The notes under the pieces are model-generated. The model had not been told where the DNA came from. It searched no databases and saw only the letters and a list, made by a program, of their open reading frames with translations. A stretch of 5,617 bases of DNA from Planctomycetaceae bacterium (GTDB taxonomy: Bacteria; Planctomycetota; Planctomycetia; Planctomycetales; Planctomycetaceae). Positions 5,506 through 5,617 of this stretch are shown piece by piece. A program made the position numbers and the translations under genes. The stretch lies in the NCBI GenBank assembly GCA_015487825.1, contig WFOZ01000791.1, positions 1-5,617 on the forward strand. The letters run 5' to 3'. Numbering within the stretch: position 1 is the first letter of the stretch; every line of letters starts with the position of its first letter.

Positions 5506-5617
5506 AAATTGAATCCATTAAAATAGGGATGTTATTCCAGGACTATTCCTATGTACCTGTTGGCTTCAGGTTGCTGATGAATGTTGTCAGTATTAGGCTG
5601 CAAAAGTAAAACAGAGT

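Larger units (their letters stand above)
4973..5617. other. Gene-free region upstream of the repeat-protein gene
   Basis: Open frames on both strands here are short, start with weak or absent ribosome sites and show no domain or signal; one of about 84 codons runs straight through the inverted repeat and is spurious. The leader of the repeat-protein gene must lie at the left end. A TTGACG (5037 to 5032, minus strand) next to a run of eight T bases could be a -35 box, but I find no matching -10. The only strong structure is the nested inverted repeat at 5440-5505. At the far right edge the minus strand is open for 27 codons before a TAA at 5532-5534, which might be the tail of an outside gene. 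Confidence 0.55.

Noticed and set aside
5355..5609. Plus-strand frame of 84 codons
   Set aside because: It reads straight through the nested inverted repeat; such frames are a common artefact of repeats of this kind.
5532..5617. Possible C-terminal end of a minus-strand gene entering from the right edge
   Set aside because: Only 27 open codons before the TAA are visible, too short to judge without the sequence to the right.

Overview
The window looks like a chromosomal piece of a Gram-negative bacterium. My best guess is a planctomycete (Gimesia-like). The basis is a FixJ-type regulator whose recognition helix reads ARTIDRRRQSIFSKL, a style I associate with that phylum, long soluble PAS-rich kinases, and a GGTGCGTC/GACGCACC nested inverted repeat between genes. 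This assignment is from memory and unconfirmed. Base composition looks moderate, mid-40s % GC by eye. All four genes I can support lie on the minus strand, so transcription runs right to left.

Right to left: 4973-5617 is a gene-free stretch carrying a perfect 22-bp inverted repeat (5440-5505), each arm of which is itself a near-palindrome. At 4544-4966 is a small exported protein built from four copies of a GMTQxEYxALMxxYYG repeat; I do not recognise the family. A 325-base spacer (4219-4543) holds two hairpin-forming sequences and the likely promoter of the next gene. At 1738-4218 is a soluble hybrid-sensor-type histidine kinase (GAF-like region, three PAS domains, FixL/HPK4-like kinase core). 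At 1102-1734, three bases further on, is a FixJ-type response regulator (receiver plus LuxR-type helix-turn-helix). About 500 bases (604-1101) contain no convincing gene but include two short inverted repeats. At 1-603 is the N-terminal part of a second LuxR/NarL-type regulator, cut by the window edge, whose receiver domain has lost most phosphorylation residues.

The kinase and FixJ-like regulator are clearly one two-component operon: the kinase would sense a cytoplasmic or diffusible signal through its PAS/GAF regions and phosphorylate Asp54 of the regulator, which then binds DNA. The divergent receiver of the left-hand LuxR protein suggests it is controlled without phosphorylation, and an 18-bp palindrome upstream of it is a candidate operator. 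Whether the secreted repeat protein is connected to the two-component system is unknown. No mobile element genes, tRNA, rRNA or CRISPR were seen. The most unusual items are the YYG-repeat protein, the nested inverted repeat and the pseudo-receiver regulator.
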